From Paludibaculum fermentans_A (GTDB lineage Bacteria; Acidobacteriota; Terriglobia; Bryobacterales; Bryobacteraceae), in the NCBI RefSeq assembly GCF_051172195.1, contig NZ_JBPJAQ010000001.1, positions 3,286,001-3,350,000 of the forward strand: DNA of 64,000 bases. The letters run 5' to 3'. Both the position numbers and the translations under genes were made by a program. Position 1 is the stretch's first letter. Each line of letters begins with the position of its first letter. A model generated the notes under the pieces. The model did no database searches, was not told where the DNA came from, and saw only the letters and a program-made list of their open reading frames with translations. Below, piece by piece: positions 16,570-24,880 of this stretch.

Positions 16570-17603
16570 CGTCCCGGGGCCGTCTCCCAAAGTGAGCCCG
16601 CGCCTGGCAGGTAGGTTTCCCACCGTTCCCGGTAGAACCGCAGCGTCCGCTCAATGCCGGTGGCGAAGTCCGTCCGAGGCTGCCAGCCCAGCAACTGGCG
16701 CGCCCTCGACCAGTCGGCCACGTAGCTCCCGATATCGAAGGCTTTGTCCTGCTTCGGGAACTCCAGGAACCGTACCCTCGACTCCGTCCCCGCCGCCCGG
16801 GCAATCGCCTCCGCAATCTCGTCCAGCCGCAGCGCCTGCGCGCCCCCGAGATTGAACGACCGGGCCCGCAATACCGGCGCCGCACCGGCCGCCAGAAACG
16901 CTTCCACCGCGTCATCCACGAAAATTGGATCCCGCAGTTGATCGCCCGGCCGGTATACGCCCAACTCCTCGCCCAGCAGCGCCCTTCGCAGAAAAACGCC
17001 CAGAAAACCCTGTCCCGGTACGTTCAGCGCCATCCGCGGGCCGTATACATTGCTCAATCGCAAAACCACCGCGTCCAACTGCCCCAGCCGCGAATACAGC
17101 ATGTGGTACATCGTCGCGGCATACTTGTGGATCCCGTTGAAGTCCACCGGATCAATCGGGTGATCCTCGTCCACTGGCAGGCTCAGCGGTACACCGTAAA
17201 CCTGCCGGGTTCCGGCGTAGACCACGCGGATCCCGGGCCGCATGTGAGCCAGCAGGCCCAGGAATCGAAGCTGGGCCGCGGTGTTCAGTTCGCCATCCCG
17301 CTCCGGTTCAGTCATGCTGCGCCCGTGGCTGATTTCACCCGCCAGGTTGAAGACAACCTCGCAATCGTCAATCGCCCCGGCCGTCCCTGCCATTTCTCCG
17401 ATATCCGTCCGGACGACACGGCAGCACCGCGCGGTGCCCTCCAGATTCTCTGGGTTGCCGCCGCAGCCGGGCACCAGCGCATCCAGGATAGTCACCTCGG
17501 CCCCGGCACTCGCCAGCGCGTGCGCCAGATTGCTGCCCAGGAAACCCAGACCGCCCGTCACCACCACCCGCCGTCCCGTATAGAATCCTTGCCAGGAGTT
17601 CAC
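16566..17603 (-). CDS. NAD-dependent sugar epimerase/dehydratase (extended SDR)
   Basis: 345 residues with a GTG start that overlaps the aminotransferase stop (GTGA). The N-terminal TGGLGFLGS Rossmann motif and the LAG (cofactor) and AGTRQVYG (active-site Thr132) segments are canonical for UDP-sugar epimerases/dehydratases. The usual catalytic YxxxK is instead N156-GIH-K160, so Tyr is replaced by Asn; this is deliberate-looking because the surrounding motif is intact. RLSNVYGPRM follows. It should act on a nucleotide-activated sugar for the neighbouring glycosyltransferase, but the Asn makes the exact reaction uncertain. Confidence 0.85.
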   Translation of the reverse strand: MNSWQGFYTGRRVVVTGGLGFLGSNLAHALASAGAEVTILDALVPGCGGNPENLEGTARCCRVVRTDIGEMAGTAGAIDDCEVVFNLAGEISHGRSMTEPERDGELNTAAQLRFLGLLAHMRPGIRVVYAGTRQVYGVPLSLPVDEDHPIDPVDFNGIHKYAATMYHMLYSRLGQLDAVVLRLSNVYGPRMALNVPGQGFLGVFLRRALLGEELGVYRPGDQLRDPIFVDDAVEAFLAAGAAPVLRARSFNLGGAQALRLDEIAEAIARAAGTESRVRFLEFPKQDKAFDIGSYVADWSRARQLLGWQPRTDFATGIERTLRFYRERWETYLPGAGSLWETAPGR

Positions 17604-18742
17604 GTGTAAAACCTCCGGATCTCCGCCGCCACGCGTTCCGCGTCGCGCGGTCGAATATGGACTCCGATGGGTAGGGATAGAATCTCCCGGCAGGCCCTCT
17701 CCGCCACCACCGGCGGAGCCGCGACACGCGCGTCGCGAAAGGCCGGGTGACGGTGCAGGGGGACGGGATAGTGGATGCCGGTCTGTATGCCGGCTGCCAA
17801 TAAATGCTCTCTCAGTTTCGTCCGCTGCTTGGCCCGGACGACAAACAGGTGGTGGACGGATTCGTCAGACCAGGCCGGTAACCGCAGGCCCGGACAGCCG
17901 CGCAGCGCCTCGTAGTAGCGCGCCGCCACGCGCGCCCGGCGCTCGTTGCTCGCCTCCAGGCCCGGCAGCAGCCCGCGCAGATAGCACGCATGCATTTCGT
18001 CCAGCCGGCTGTTTCCCGCCGCCATGCCCGCCACCTGCCCGCCCGCCCGGCCCCCGTCGCGCAACAGCCGCACCAGCCTCTCCACCAGGGGAGAACTCGT
18101 GGCCACCCCACCGCCATCGCCCAGACAGCCCAGATTCTTCGTCGGATAGAAACTGTAACAGACGTATGGAGAGAAGTCCGTCAATGGGCGGCCCAGGTGC
18201 CGCGCTCCGTGCGCCTGGCACGCATCCTGGATCAGCGCCGCGCCCTTGCCGCCCGCCAGCCGCATCAGCGGCTCCAGCCGGCAGGGCCGCCCGTACAGAT
18301 GCACTGCCGCTACCGCCGTCGTCGACGGACCCCATGCCGCTTCGGCCCCGGCCGAAGTCAGCAGCAGCGAATCTTCGTCCACATCCGCGATGCTCAATCG
18401 CCCGCCCGCCGCCAGCACCGCCTGCGCCGTAAACAACGACGTCAACGCCGGCACCACCACCTCGCGCCTCTTCCGGCGCCCCAATGCGCTCCGCAGCGCC
18501 AACTCCAGCGCCGCCGTGCCGGTGCCCACTCCAACGCACGACAACGCTCCGGTTGCCGAGGCAAACTCCGATTCGAAGCCGCTCACCTGCGCACCCAGAA
18601 TGTACTGCCCCGCCGCATGCATCTCCGCCAGCCGCGCGCGAATACCCCCGCCGGCCGCGCGCAGCAGCGGACGCAGGTCTACCATCGGGATCACCGCCGG
18701 CGCGCCGCGCTCGGGCTTCCGTTTGACGTTCAGCTTAGCCAC
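17600..18742 (-). CDS. DegT/DnrJ/EryC1/StrS family sugar aminotransferase
   Basis: 380 residues. Family features: IPMVDLRPLLRAAGGGIRARL at the start, GVGTGTAALELALRS for phosphate binding of PLP, AVHLYGRPC, DACQAHGA with the PLP-pairing Asp, and the PLP-Lys in YSFYPTKNLGCLGDGGGV. GIHYPVPLHRHPAF near the end is also typical. These enzymes transfer an amino group to a keto-sugar nucleotide. It lies between GT2 (22 bp upstream) and the epimerase (overlapping), so the product is presumably an amino-sugar donor. Confidence 0.93.
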   Translation of the reverse strand: MAKLNVKRKPERGAPAVIPMVDLRPLLRAAGGGIRARLAEMHAAGQYILGAQVSGFESEFASATGALSCVGVGTGTAALELALRSALGRRKRREVVVPALTSLFTAQAVLAAGGRLSIADVDEDSLLLTSAGAEAAWGPSTTAVAAVHLYGRPCRLEPLMRLAGGKGAALIQDACQAHGARHLGRPLTDFSPYVCYSFYPTKNLGCLGDGGGVATSSPLVERLVRLLRDGGRAGGQVAGMAAGNSRLDEMHACYLRGLLPGLEASNERRARVAARYYEALRGCPGLRLPAWSDESVHHLFVVRAKQRTKLREHLLAAGIQTGIHYPVPLHRHPAFRDARVAAPPVVAERACREILSLPIGVHIRPRDAERVAAEIRRFYT

Positions 18743-18764
18743 GATTTCAAAGAGGAGCCTTGCC

Positions 18765-19580
18765 TCAGTCCCCTTCCGCCGCGCGCGACGGCTTGAACAG
18801 CGCCGGCAACGGCGTCGCCAGCCGCGCCAGCAGCGGCAGGCTCACTCGCGTGGCATGCAGCTTCAGCAACTCCCGGAAGGTATTCAACAATGGCCGGATC
18901 CGGAAGAACTGCGACCGCCCGTGCAGCCTCGGATAATGGCCCACCGGCACCACCACCGTCCCAAGCCCGGACGCCTCGGCCAGCATGGCAATCTCGATGC
19001 AGATCGTGCCACCATCGGCCCGCAGCCGGTCCGGCGTCACAATGTGCCGGCGAATCAGCCGGAAGTCGCAGTCGATATCCCGCAGCCGGATGCCGAACAC
19101 CCTTCGCACCACGGCGTTGTAGAACTTCCCAATCCAGATCCGATGAGCCGGATCCTGCCGCTGCCGCTTATACCCGTTCACCAGGCCAATCGTTTCGCCC
19201 GCATGGCTCAGCAGGCCGGCCAGCTCCCGCACGTCATACTGCCCGTCTCCATCCGTATAGAACACCCAGGGGTAGCGGGCCGCGGCAAATCCGCTGCGCA
19301 GCGCCGCGCCATAGCCGCGGTTCACTTCGTGGGTCACCACCCGCAGCCGTCCGCCCATCTCCTCCTGCAGAGGAGCCAGTGCCTCCAGCGTGCCATCGCG
19401 ACTGCCGTCGTTCACCACTATGACTTCAAACTCCGCCGTCAGCGGAGCCAATGTCTCATGCGCCGCCCGCACCAGTCCGGCAATCGTCGGCTGGTCGTTA
19501 TAGGCAGGGAAAAACACAGAGAGGCCGGACCTCAGCACATCGTCCGGCGCTGGTCTTGCATTGGGCAGGGAAGTATTCAT
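18765..19580 (-). CDS. Family 2 glycosyltransferase (DPM1/polyprenyl-phosphate type)
   Basis: 271 residues, soluble except possibly a C-terminal amphipathic stretch. The GT-A signatures are FFPAYNDQPTIAGLV, VIVVNDGSRDGT, and the metal-binding TDGDGQYD. DIDCDFRLIRR and GHYPRLHGRSQ fit the dolichol/undecaprenyl-phosphate glycosyltransferase branch. It probably loads an (amino)sugar onto undecaprenyl phosphate on the cytoplasmic face. Its ATG overlaps the stop of the membrane protein gene at 19577. Confidence 0.9.
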   Translation of the reverse strand: MNTSLPNARPAPDDVLRSGLSVFFPAYNDQPTIAGLVRAAHETLAPLTAEFEVIVVNDGSRDGTLEALAPLQEEMGGRLRVVTHEVNRGYGAALRSGFAAARYPWVFYTDGDGQYDVRELAGLLSHAGETIGLVNGYKRQRQDPAHRIWIGKFYNAVVRRVFGIRLRDIDCDFRLIRRHIVTPDRLRADGGTICIEIAMLAEASGLGTVVVPVGHYPRLHGRSQFFRIRPLLNTFRELLKLHATRVSLPLLARLATPLPALFKPSRAAEGD

Positions 19581-20980
19581 GGATGATCCGAATCCGAGTA
19601 GGAAAAACTGTGCGCGGGCCCCAACCCCGCGGCATACACCGTTTCAGGGGCACGCCCCAGGGCAATCGCCGCGGCGTGCTGATAGACCCACAGCGGGAAG
19701 GGCGCGCGTCCGATTTCGATGGCCTCGCCCTGGTTTCGCGTGGCCCGCAGGAACCGCTCCGTGGCCTCCGCCCGCCGTTCGAATTGGGGCAGCTTCCTGG
19801 TCCACAAATTCAGTACGTTGCCCGTGATGAACAACACGCTCGCGGCCGCCGCCGCCAGCCGCGGACGCGGTATCGCCAAGCCGGCCAGCGACTGCACCGC
19901 CAGGCCCAGCAGCACCGCCAGCCCGGCCGCCGCCAAGTACGTGTGCCGGCTGGGTACCCGTGTCTGGTAGGTCAGGAATACATACGGCCCCAGCGCGACA
20001 ATCATCCAGCCCAGTGCGGCCGCGGCCAGGCGTCGCGCCCCCGCGTCGCGGCCAAGCCAGATCAGCGGCAGCGCCACCAGGCCGGCCGGCCACAACAACC
20101 GCCAAAGACTCTCCGGCAGCGTGATCCAGAACGGCGCCTGGAACGAAAACGTGCCATCGTTCAGATGCTGATGCACACCGGCCGACTGGAAGATCGCCCA
20201 GGCATAATACGCCGTGAACCCCGCCATCACCGCCAGCGGCCACAGGCGGCGCGTGTCCCGTCCCGCGGAAACCAGCCACAACAGGAACAATAGCGGCAGG
20301 AAGACCACTCCCGATTCCTTGGAATAGAGCGTCATCGCATAGCCGGCCATCGCCGCGCCTGCCCTCCCGCCTCGCCTCTCCAGCCATCGCAGCCAGCTCA
20401 ACACGGTCATCGCGCCGAAGGCGAACACCAGCAGTTCATGCTGCGATGCAATCCATACGATCGCCTCCTGATGTCCGGAATGCACGGCAAAGAAGCTGGC
20501 TGCCGCCAGTGCCGTTGCCGGCCTGGCCCGTAATGCCGTCACCACCTGGAACAGAAGCAGGACATTGAGGGCGTGCAACGCGAGTCCCGCCGCCAGGTGC
20601 GGCCGCTGCGCCAGTCCAAACGCTTCGTCCAATACCCGGGTCAGCACCAGCGATGTGGCCCGGCTTCTGTACAGTACGTCTTCCGCCAGTCGGGGTAGCC
20701 CCTCCTGGCTGATATACCGCCGGGCGAAAAACCACTGGCTATAATCGTCCGAGATCAGCGGCAGCCCCAGGAACGGCAGGAACGGTAGAATAGCCCCGCA
20801 TGCCAGCACTACCCGGACCCATTGCGGAAACCGCCTGGATGACCACGCCTGAACCTCCGCACCTGGTGCAGAATTGATGATTGGACCTTCGTGCAAGCAC
20901 GCCAGCATATCGAATGACAGGGGTCCTGGCCGTCGCTCTTTGAGATGAACGATTTGAGTCTTTCGGTCAGCGGATCGCAA
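19577..20980 (-). CDS. Multi-pass membrane protein, probable GT-C glycosyltransferase
   Basis: 467 residues with about ten hydrophobic segments. The first large loop contains ISDDYSQW, an acidic pair just after a membrane segment, as in GT-C enzymes (ArnT/GT39/GT83), and further loops face the periplasm. The first 45 residues look non-membrane, and a start at the later Met codon (20911) is equally possible. As first gene of the five-gene operon, and partner of a DPM-type GT2, it would be expected to move the polyprenyl-linked sugar onto an acceptor. Sequence similarity alone is too weak to name a family. Confidence 0.65.
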   Translation of the reverse strand: MRSADRKTQIVHLKERRPGPLSFDMLACLHEGPIINSAPGAEVQAWSSRRFPQWVRVVLACGAILPFLPFLGLPLISDDYSQWFFARRYISQEGLPRLAEDVLYRSRATSLVLTRVLDEAFGLAQRPHLAAGLALHALNVLLLFQVVTALRARPATALAAASFFAVHSGHQEAIVWIASQHELLVFAFGAMTVLSWLRWLERRGGRAGAAMAGYAMTLYSKESGVVFLPLLFLLWLVSAGRDTRRLWPLAVMAGFTAYYAWAIFQSAGVHQHLNDGTFSFQAPFWITLPESLWRLLWPAGLVALPLIWLGRDAGARRLAAAALGWMIVALGPYVFLTYQTRVPSRHTYLAAAGLAVLLGLAVQSLAGLAIPRPRLAAAAASVLFITGNVLNLWTRKLPQFERRAEATERFLRATRNQGEAIEIGRAPFPLWVYQHAAAIALGRAPETVYAAGLGPAHSFSYSDSDHP

Positions 20981-21030
20981 CTTTCGGTCATTTGGTGCGA
21001 CTTCCTAGACCAGATTGGGGTTTAATTCCG

Positions 21031-22461
21031 ATGGCCCAAGCATCATCAGGCCGTCCGCAATCAGCCGCACAACCGGCCGGTTGGTTCGACACCCTGCTCC
21101 GCCTCGACCGGCGTGTACTGCTGGGTGTGTCCATTCCGCTCACTCTGCTGGTGGCCCTTCTTGACTGGCGTACCGGGCCGGATGTCGCCATCGGCGCAGC
21201 CTATCTCTTCCCCGTGATGCTGCTCTCCATTGGCGGCACCCGCTGGCAGATCCTCCTGCTCAGCCTCACCTGTGCCGCCGCACGCGGTTTCTTCTCTGTC
21301 TGGTACTCGCCCGTCGACTTCTTTCTCCGCTACCTCCTCGCCTTTGCCGCCTACTCCGCCACCGGCTTACTCATCTCCGAGATCCTCAAGCACCACGCAG
21401 AGACCCGCCTCCATCTCGATGCCTTGCGCGAACAGAACAGGCTGAGGCAGGAACTGGAAGAACACCTGCGCGAACTGGCCGAAAGCAGCCCGGCGGCCAT
21501 CTTCACTTCTGATGCCCTGGGCCGAATCCTGACGGCTAACGAAGAAGCGCGCCATCTCTTCGGCTTGCCCCAGGGCGTCAGCCTGCGCGGAGCCTCCGTC
21601 GTGCACTTCCTGCCCGTGCTCGAAGGCGCCCTGCGTCTCGACCCCAGCGAGGGGGTTTTCCGCACCAGCACCCAATGCCAGGGCCGGCGCCTGGGCGGCG
21701 AACCCTTTTTCGCGCAGGTCTGGTTCTCTCTCTACGCCAATCCCGGCGGACGCCGGTTGGCCGTCATCGCCGTGGACATCTCCGACGACATGCGCGAACG
21801 CGAGGATCAGAACCTCCGCCTGCTGGCCAGTCAGAACCGCATCATCGCCGGCGCCGTCTCGCACGAGGTGCGCAACATCTGCGGTGCCATCGCCATGGCT
21901 GTCAATAGCCTGAAGGAGTCCGGCGCCCTCAGCGATACCCGCGAGGCGTCCACTCTCGGGGAACTTGTGGCCGGACTCATGCGCATCGCCGCCACGGATC
22001 TGGAGATGAAAGCCGAGATTCCTCTCTCCCCGCTCCATCTCGCGGATCTTTTCGATCAGCTCAGGGTGCTGATTGAACCCGCCTGGGCCGACCTCGGCGG
22101 CGCCGTTGACTTCCGCCTGGAGCCCGGCTTGCCCCGCGTCCTCGCCAATTCGGCCGCCTTGATTCAGGTCTTCCTGAATCTCGCCAATAACAGCCTGCGC
22201 GCGGTCGAACACTGTGATGTGAAACTCCTCACCATCACGGCTTCTCAATCCGGCCCCGAGATTCATATTCGCGTCGCCGACACCGGCAGCGGCCTGCCGC
22301 TCCTCCCCCATCTCTTCGAACCCTTCCAGGAGAAGGCCTCCGGCGCCGGCCTCGGCCTGTATGTTTCGCGCGCCGTACTGCGGAATTATGGCGGCGATTT
22401 AAAACACGAACCCTCCAGCGAAGGCTGCGTTTTTTGTGTGAAACTTCCAGCCGCTGCTTGA
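21031..22461 (+). CDS. Membrane sensor histidine kinase with PAS domain
   Basis: 476 residues from the ATG at 21031 (upstream TTG/GTG codons are open too). Residues about 25-120 hold four hydrophobic segments (LGVSIPLTLLVALLDWRTG, AYLFPVMLLSIGG, FLRYLLAFAAYSATGLL), like a MASE-type sensor. A coiled region then leads to a PAS domain (LAESSPAAIFTSDALGRILTANEEARHLFG). The kinase core has the phospho-His278 in SHEVRNICGAI, N-box NLANNSLRAVE, G1 DTGSGL and G2 GAGLGLYVS. It is followed after 44 bp by its response regulator. Divergent to the glycan operon, it might control it; this is inference only. Confidence 0.93.
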   Translation: MAQASSGRPQSAAQPAGWFDTLLRLDRRVLLGVSIPLTLLVALLDWRTGPDVAIGAAYLFPVMLLSIGGTRWQILLLSLTCAAARGFFSVWYSPVDFFLRYLLAFAAYSATGLLISEILKHHAETRLHLDALREQNRLRQELEEHLRELAESSPAAIFTSDALGRILTANEEARHLFGLPQGVSLRGASVVHFLPVLEGALRLDPSEGVFRTSTQCQGRRLGGEPFFAQVWFSLYANPGGRRLAVIAVDISDDMREREDQNLRLLASQNRIIAGAVSHEVRNICGAIAMAVNSLKESGALSDTREASTLGELVAGLMRIAATDLEMKAEIPLSPLHLADLFDQLRVLIEPAWADLGGAVDFRLEPGLPRVLANSAALIQVFLNLANNSLRAVEHCDVKLLTITASQSGPEIHIRVADTGSGLPLLPHLFEPFQEKASGAGLGLYVSRAVLRNYGGDLKHEPSSEGCVFCVKLPAAA

Positions 22462-22505
22462 CGCCTATTACTATTGCACAAGGAGATTCCATTCCCGTTT
22501 CCGGT

Positions 22506-23165
22506 ATGTCCGCCACCCAGACCTCTCCGGCGCCAATCCGGCTCTATCTGATCGACGATCACGCTCTCTTCCGCGAAGGGCTGGTCGCCCTGCTCTCGCA
22601 GCAGCCCGACTTCTGCGTGGAAGGCACGTCCGACCGCGTCGCCCCCGCCCTCGAAGCAATCGTTGCTGCCCAGCCCGACCTCGTCCTGCTCGATGTCGAT
22701 CTCGGTTCTGAGCGGGCCATCGATTTCCTCTACGCCGCCCGCCAGGCCGGAGTGACGGCCCGCGTCCTCGTTGTCACCGCTGGAGTCAGCGACGCCGAAG
22801 CCATCGCTCTCATTCGGGAAGGAGTCTCCGGCATCTTCCACAAACACTCCCCACCTCAGGAACTCTGCTCCGTCGTCCGCAAAGTGGCGGCCGGCGACGT
22901 CTGCCTGGAGCCTCGCTACCTGAAAAGTCTGTTTCAGACCATTGACAGGAATAGCCTGAACGCTTCACCCACCCTGAACGATCGCGAGCTCGTTGTCGTC
23001 CGGCTGCTTCTGCGCGGCCTCGCCAACAAGGAAATCGGCGACCGTATCGGAATGAGCGAAAGCTCCGTGAAATCCATCCTGCGCGGCTTGTTCGATAAAC
23101 TCGGGGTCCGCACCCGCAGCCAGCTCGTCAAGATCGCCCTGGAACAGTATTCTTCCCTGCTTTGA
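22506..23165 (+). CDS. NarL/FixJ-type response regulator
   Basis: 219 residues from ATG 22506. Receiver: acidic pocket in LIDDHALFREGL, phospho-acceptor Asp63 in LVLLDVDLG, Thr in VVTAG and Lys in FHKHSP. C-terminal LuxR HTH: LNDRELVVVRLLLRGLANKEIGDRIGMSESSVKSIL. Cognate kinase is the gene upstream. The targets are unknown; the divergent glycan operon is one candidate. Confidence 0.94.
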   Translation: MSATQTSPAPIRLYLIDDHALFREGLVALLSQQPDFCVEGTSDRVAPALEAIVAAQPDLVLLDVDLGSERAIDFLYAARQAGVTARVLVVTAGVSDAEAIALIREGVSGIFHKHSPPQELCSVVRKVAAGDVCLEPRYLKSLFQTIDRNSLNASPTLNDRELVVVRLLLRGLANKEIGDRIGMSESSVKSILRGLFDKLGVRTRSQLVKIALEQYSSLL

Positions 23166-23379
23166 CCCGCTTCCTCCCCGCACCCCCCTGCAGCGCCTTG
23201 TCAACCCGCACACCCGCTTTCTCCGCCAGAGCTCGCCGCGCCGCGGCCTGGCGCCGGCAATTGGCCGGAGTTGAGGCGGCGCGCACTGGAAAACAACGGC
23301 GGAAGCCCCCGAATGATCCGGGAATTGACGGCTACCTACTCACGGTTTTGTCGGCCGCGAGACCGGATAACATGTCCCT
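23166..23379. other. Intergenic stretch without a gene
   Basis: About 215 bp between the response regulator and the propeller protein. I see no coding region, only short GC-rich self-complementary runs such as CCGGC-AATTG-GCCGG near 23256-23270. No clear terminator with a T-run is seen. Confidence 0.5.
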
Positions 23380-24834
23380 ATGAAGGTGCTGGGCTTCCTT
23401 TCGTTGGTTTGTGGACTGCTCTGCACTGCGCAGACAATCACGCCGCTGAGTGATCGACTGAACGGATTGTCGTCACCGGCCCTCTCGCCCGATGGGGCGA
23501 TGCTCGCCTATGACGCTGTGAGCTCCGATTACTCCATCTGGATCGACGTACGGCCCCTCAGTGGTGGAACGGCGGTGCACTTTGCAGGCCGGCAGGACGA
23601 CGGTGGACCACTGAGCCCTCGCTGGTCTCCCGATGGCCGGCGGATCGCGTTTCTACGCTTCTACTGCCATAACTGCGACCACAAGCTGTTTGTAAAGGAT
23701 TTCCCGAATGGCCCCGAGAAACTCCTCGGCGCGGTTTGTGGCGGTACGCCCTCCTGGACGCCCGATGGCCGCTTCCTGCTCGCGACGGAGCTGGCAGGCG
23801 AAAATGCCGGCTGGGACCCGTGCCGGTTGGTGCTGATTCCACTTGATGGCGGCCCGCGCGTCAGGCTCGCCAAGGACGGCGACGAACTCGCACTGACTAC
23901 GGATGGGAAGCGCCTGGCCTACGCTGCGGGGAATGTAGTGAAGTCCGTCGAGCTGGACGCCCGCTATCGCTTCGCGAACCGCCCCACCGAGATCGCAAGG
24001 GCGCCTCATGCCATTTCGTCGCTCCACTGGTCGGCTGATCAGCGCACCTTGGTGTATCAAGTCTGGGACTACACCAAGGCGGTCGCAGCCGGAGCCGTAC
24101 GCGTGATACAAACCGGCGCGCGCATCCGGATTTCGCAGATTCTCGCCGATGGCAGCGCGTTGGGCACCGAGGATCGCCCGGCCTCCAGCTTGTGGCGCAT
24201 TGATCTGAAGGCGGCGCGAGGGGAACCCGAGACGGTCCGCAGCATTCCATGGACGGATCATTATCTGAGCGTTGCTCCCGACGGCCGATGGCTGGCGTTT
24301 TCCACCACTCGCAACGGGCCAACACAGATTTGGGTCTCACGCCTGGACGGCAGCGACGCTCGCGTGGTGATCGCCGGAATTCCCCCATTCGATCACTATG
24401 GAGACCGAACGCTTGTCGATGGCTTGAGTTGGTCGCCGGACGGAAAATGGATCGCGATGGCGACGCAGCCGGGCATCGGTCACGGCGACTCGCGCGGAAG
24501 GATCTTTCTCGTTCCTTCGGCGGGCGGGCGATTGCGGAAACTGACGGACTGCGGATCCGCCTTCAGCGCGCCGCTCTGGACCGCAGACGGTAAGGCACTG
24601 CATGTCGTGAGGTATTCGGAAGGCCTGCGGGACAACTATTTTCTAGCTGACATCGCCACTGGCGCGCTAAGTCCGATCGCCGGGGACAGGGTGCCGAAGC
24701 CTCCGTCCTTCCCGCTTCCAGCGGACGCTCAGCTGTCACCTGTCTCGCAGAGTGGCGGGTTCCTCTATTACGAAGCGCCCCTCACCTGGGAGCCCCGGCT
24801 CGTCAAAGTGGAGAGCCTGCTTTCACCGAAGTAG
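23380..24834 (+). CDS. Secreted TolB-like WD40/PD40 beta-propeller protein
   Basis: 484 residues with a signal peptide (MKVLGFLSLVCGLLCTAQ). Repeated PD40 motifs are visible: LSSPALSPDGAMLAYD, LSPRWSPDGRRIAFL, GTPSWTPDGRFLLA, LSVAPDGRWLAFSTT and LSWSPDGKWIAMA, so a six- or seven-bladed propeller as in TolB and peptidase S9 N-domains. There is no S9 hydrolase domain. It is probably a periplasmic binding or scaffold protein; the ligand is unknown. Convergent with the next gene (46 bp apart). Confidence 0.8.
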   Translation: MKVLGFLSLVCGLLCTAQTITPLSDRLNGLSSPALSPDGAMLAYDAVSSDYSIWIDVRPLSGGTAVHFAGRQDDGGPLSPRWSPDGRRIAFLRFYCHNCDHKLFVKDFPNGPEKLLGAVCGGTPSWTPDGRFLLATELAGENAGWDPCRLVLIPLDGGPRVRLAKDGDELALTTDGKRLAYAAGNVVKSVELDARYRFANRPTEIARAPHAISSLHWSADQRTLVYQVWDYTKAVAAGAVRVIQTGARIRISQILADGSALGTEDRPASSLWRIDLKAARGEPETVRSIPWTDHYLSVAPDGRWLAFSTTRNGPTQIWVSRLDGSDARVVIAGIPPFDHYGDRTLVDGLSWSPDGKWIAMATQPGIGHGDSRGRIFLVPSAGGRLRKLTDCGSAFSAPLWTADGKALHVVRYSEGLRDNYFLADIATGALSPIAGDRVPKPPSFPLPADAQLSPVSQSGGFLYYEAPLTWEPRLVKVESLLSPK

Positions 24835-24880
24835 TGTTGTGAGAGGGCAGCTCGCCAGGGAGCCGCTGCGGTTCACGTCG

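Noticed and set aside
23238..23275. GC-rich self-complementary run after the response regulator as a terminator
   Set aside because: The stem is only 5 bp and no T-run follows on the plus strand.
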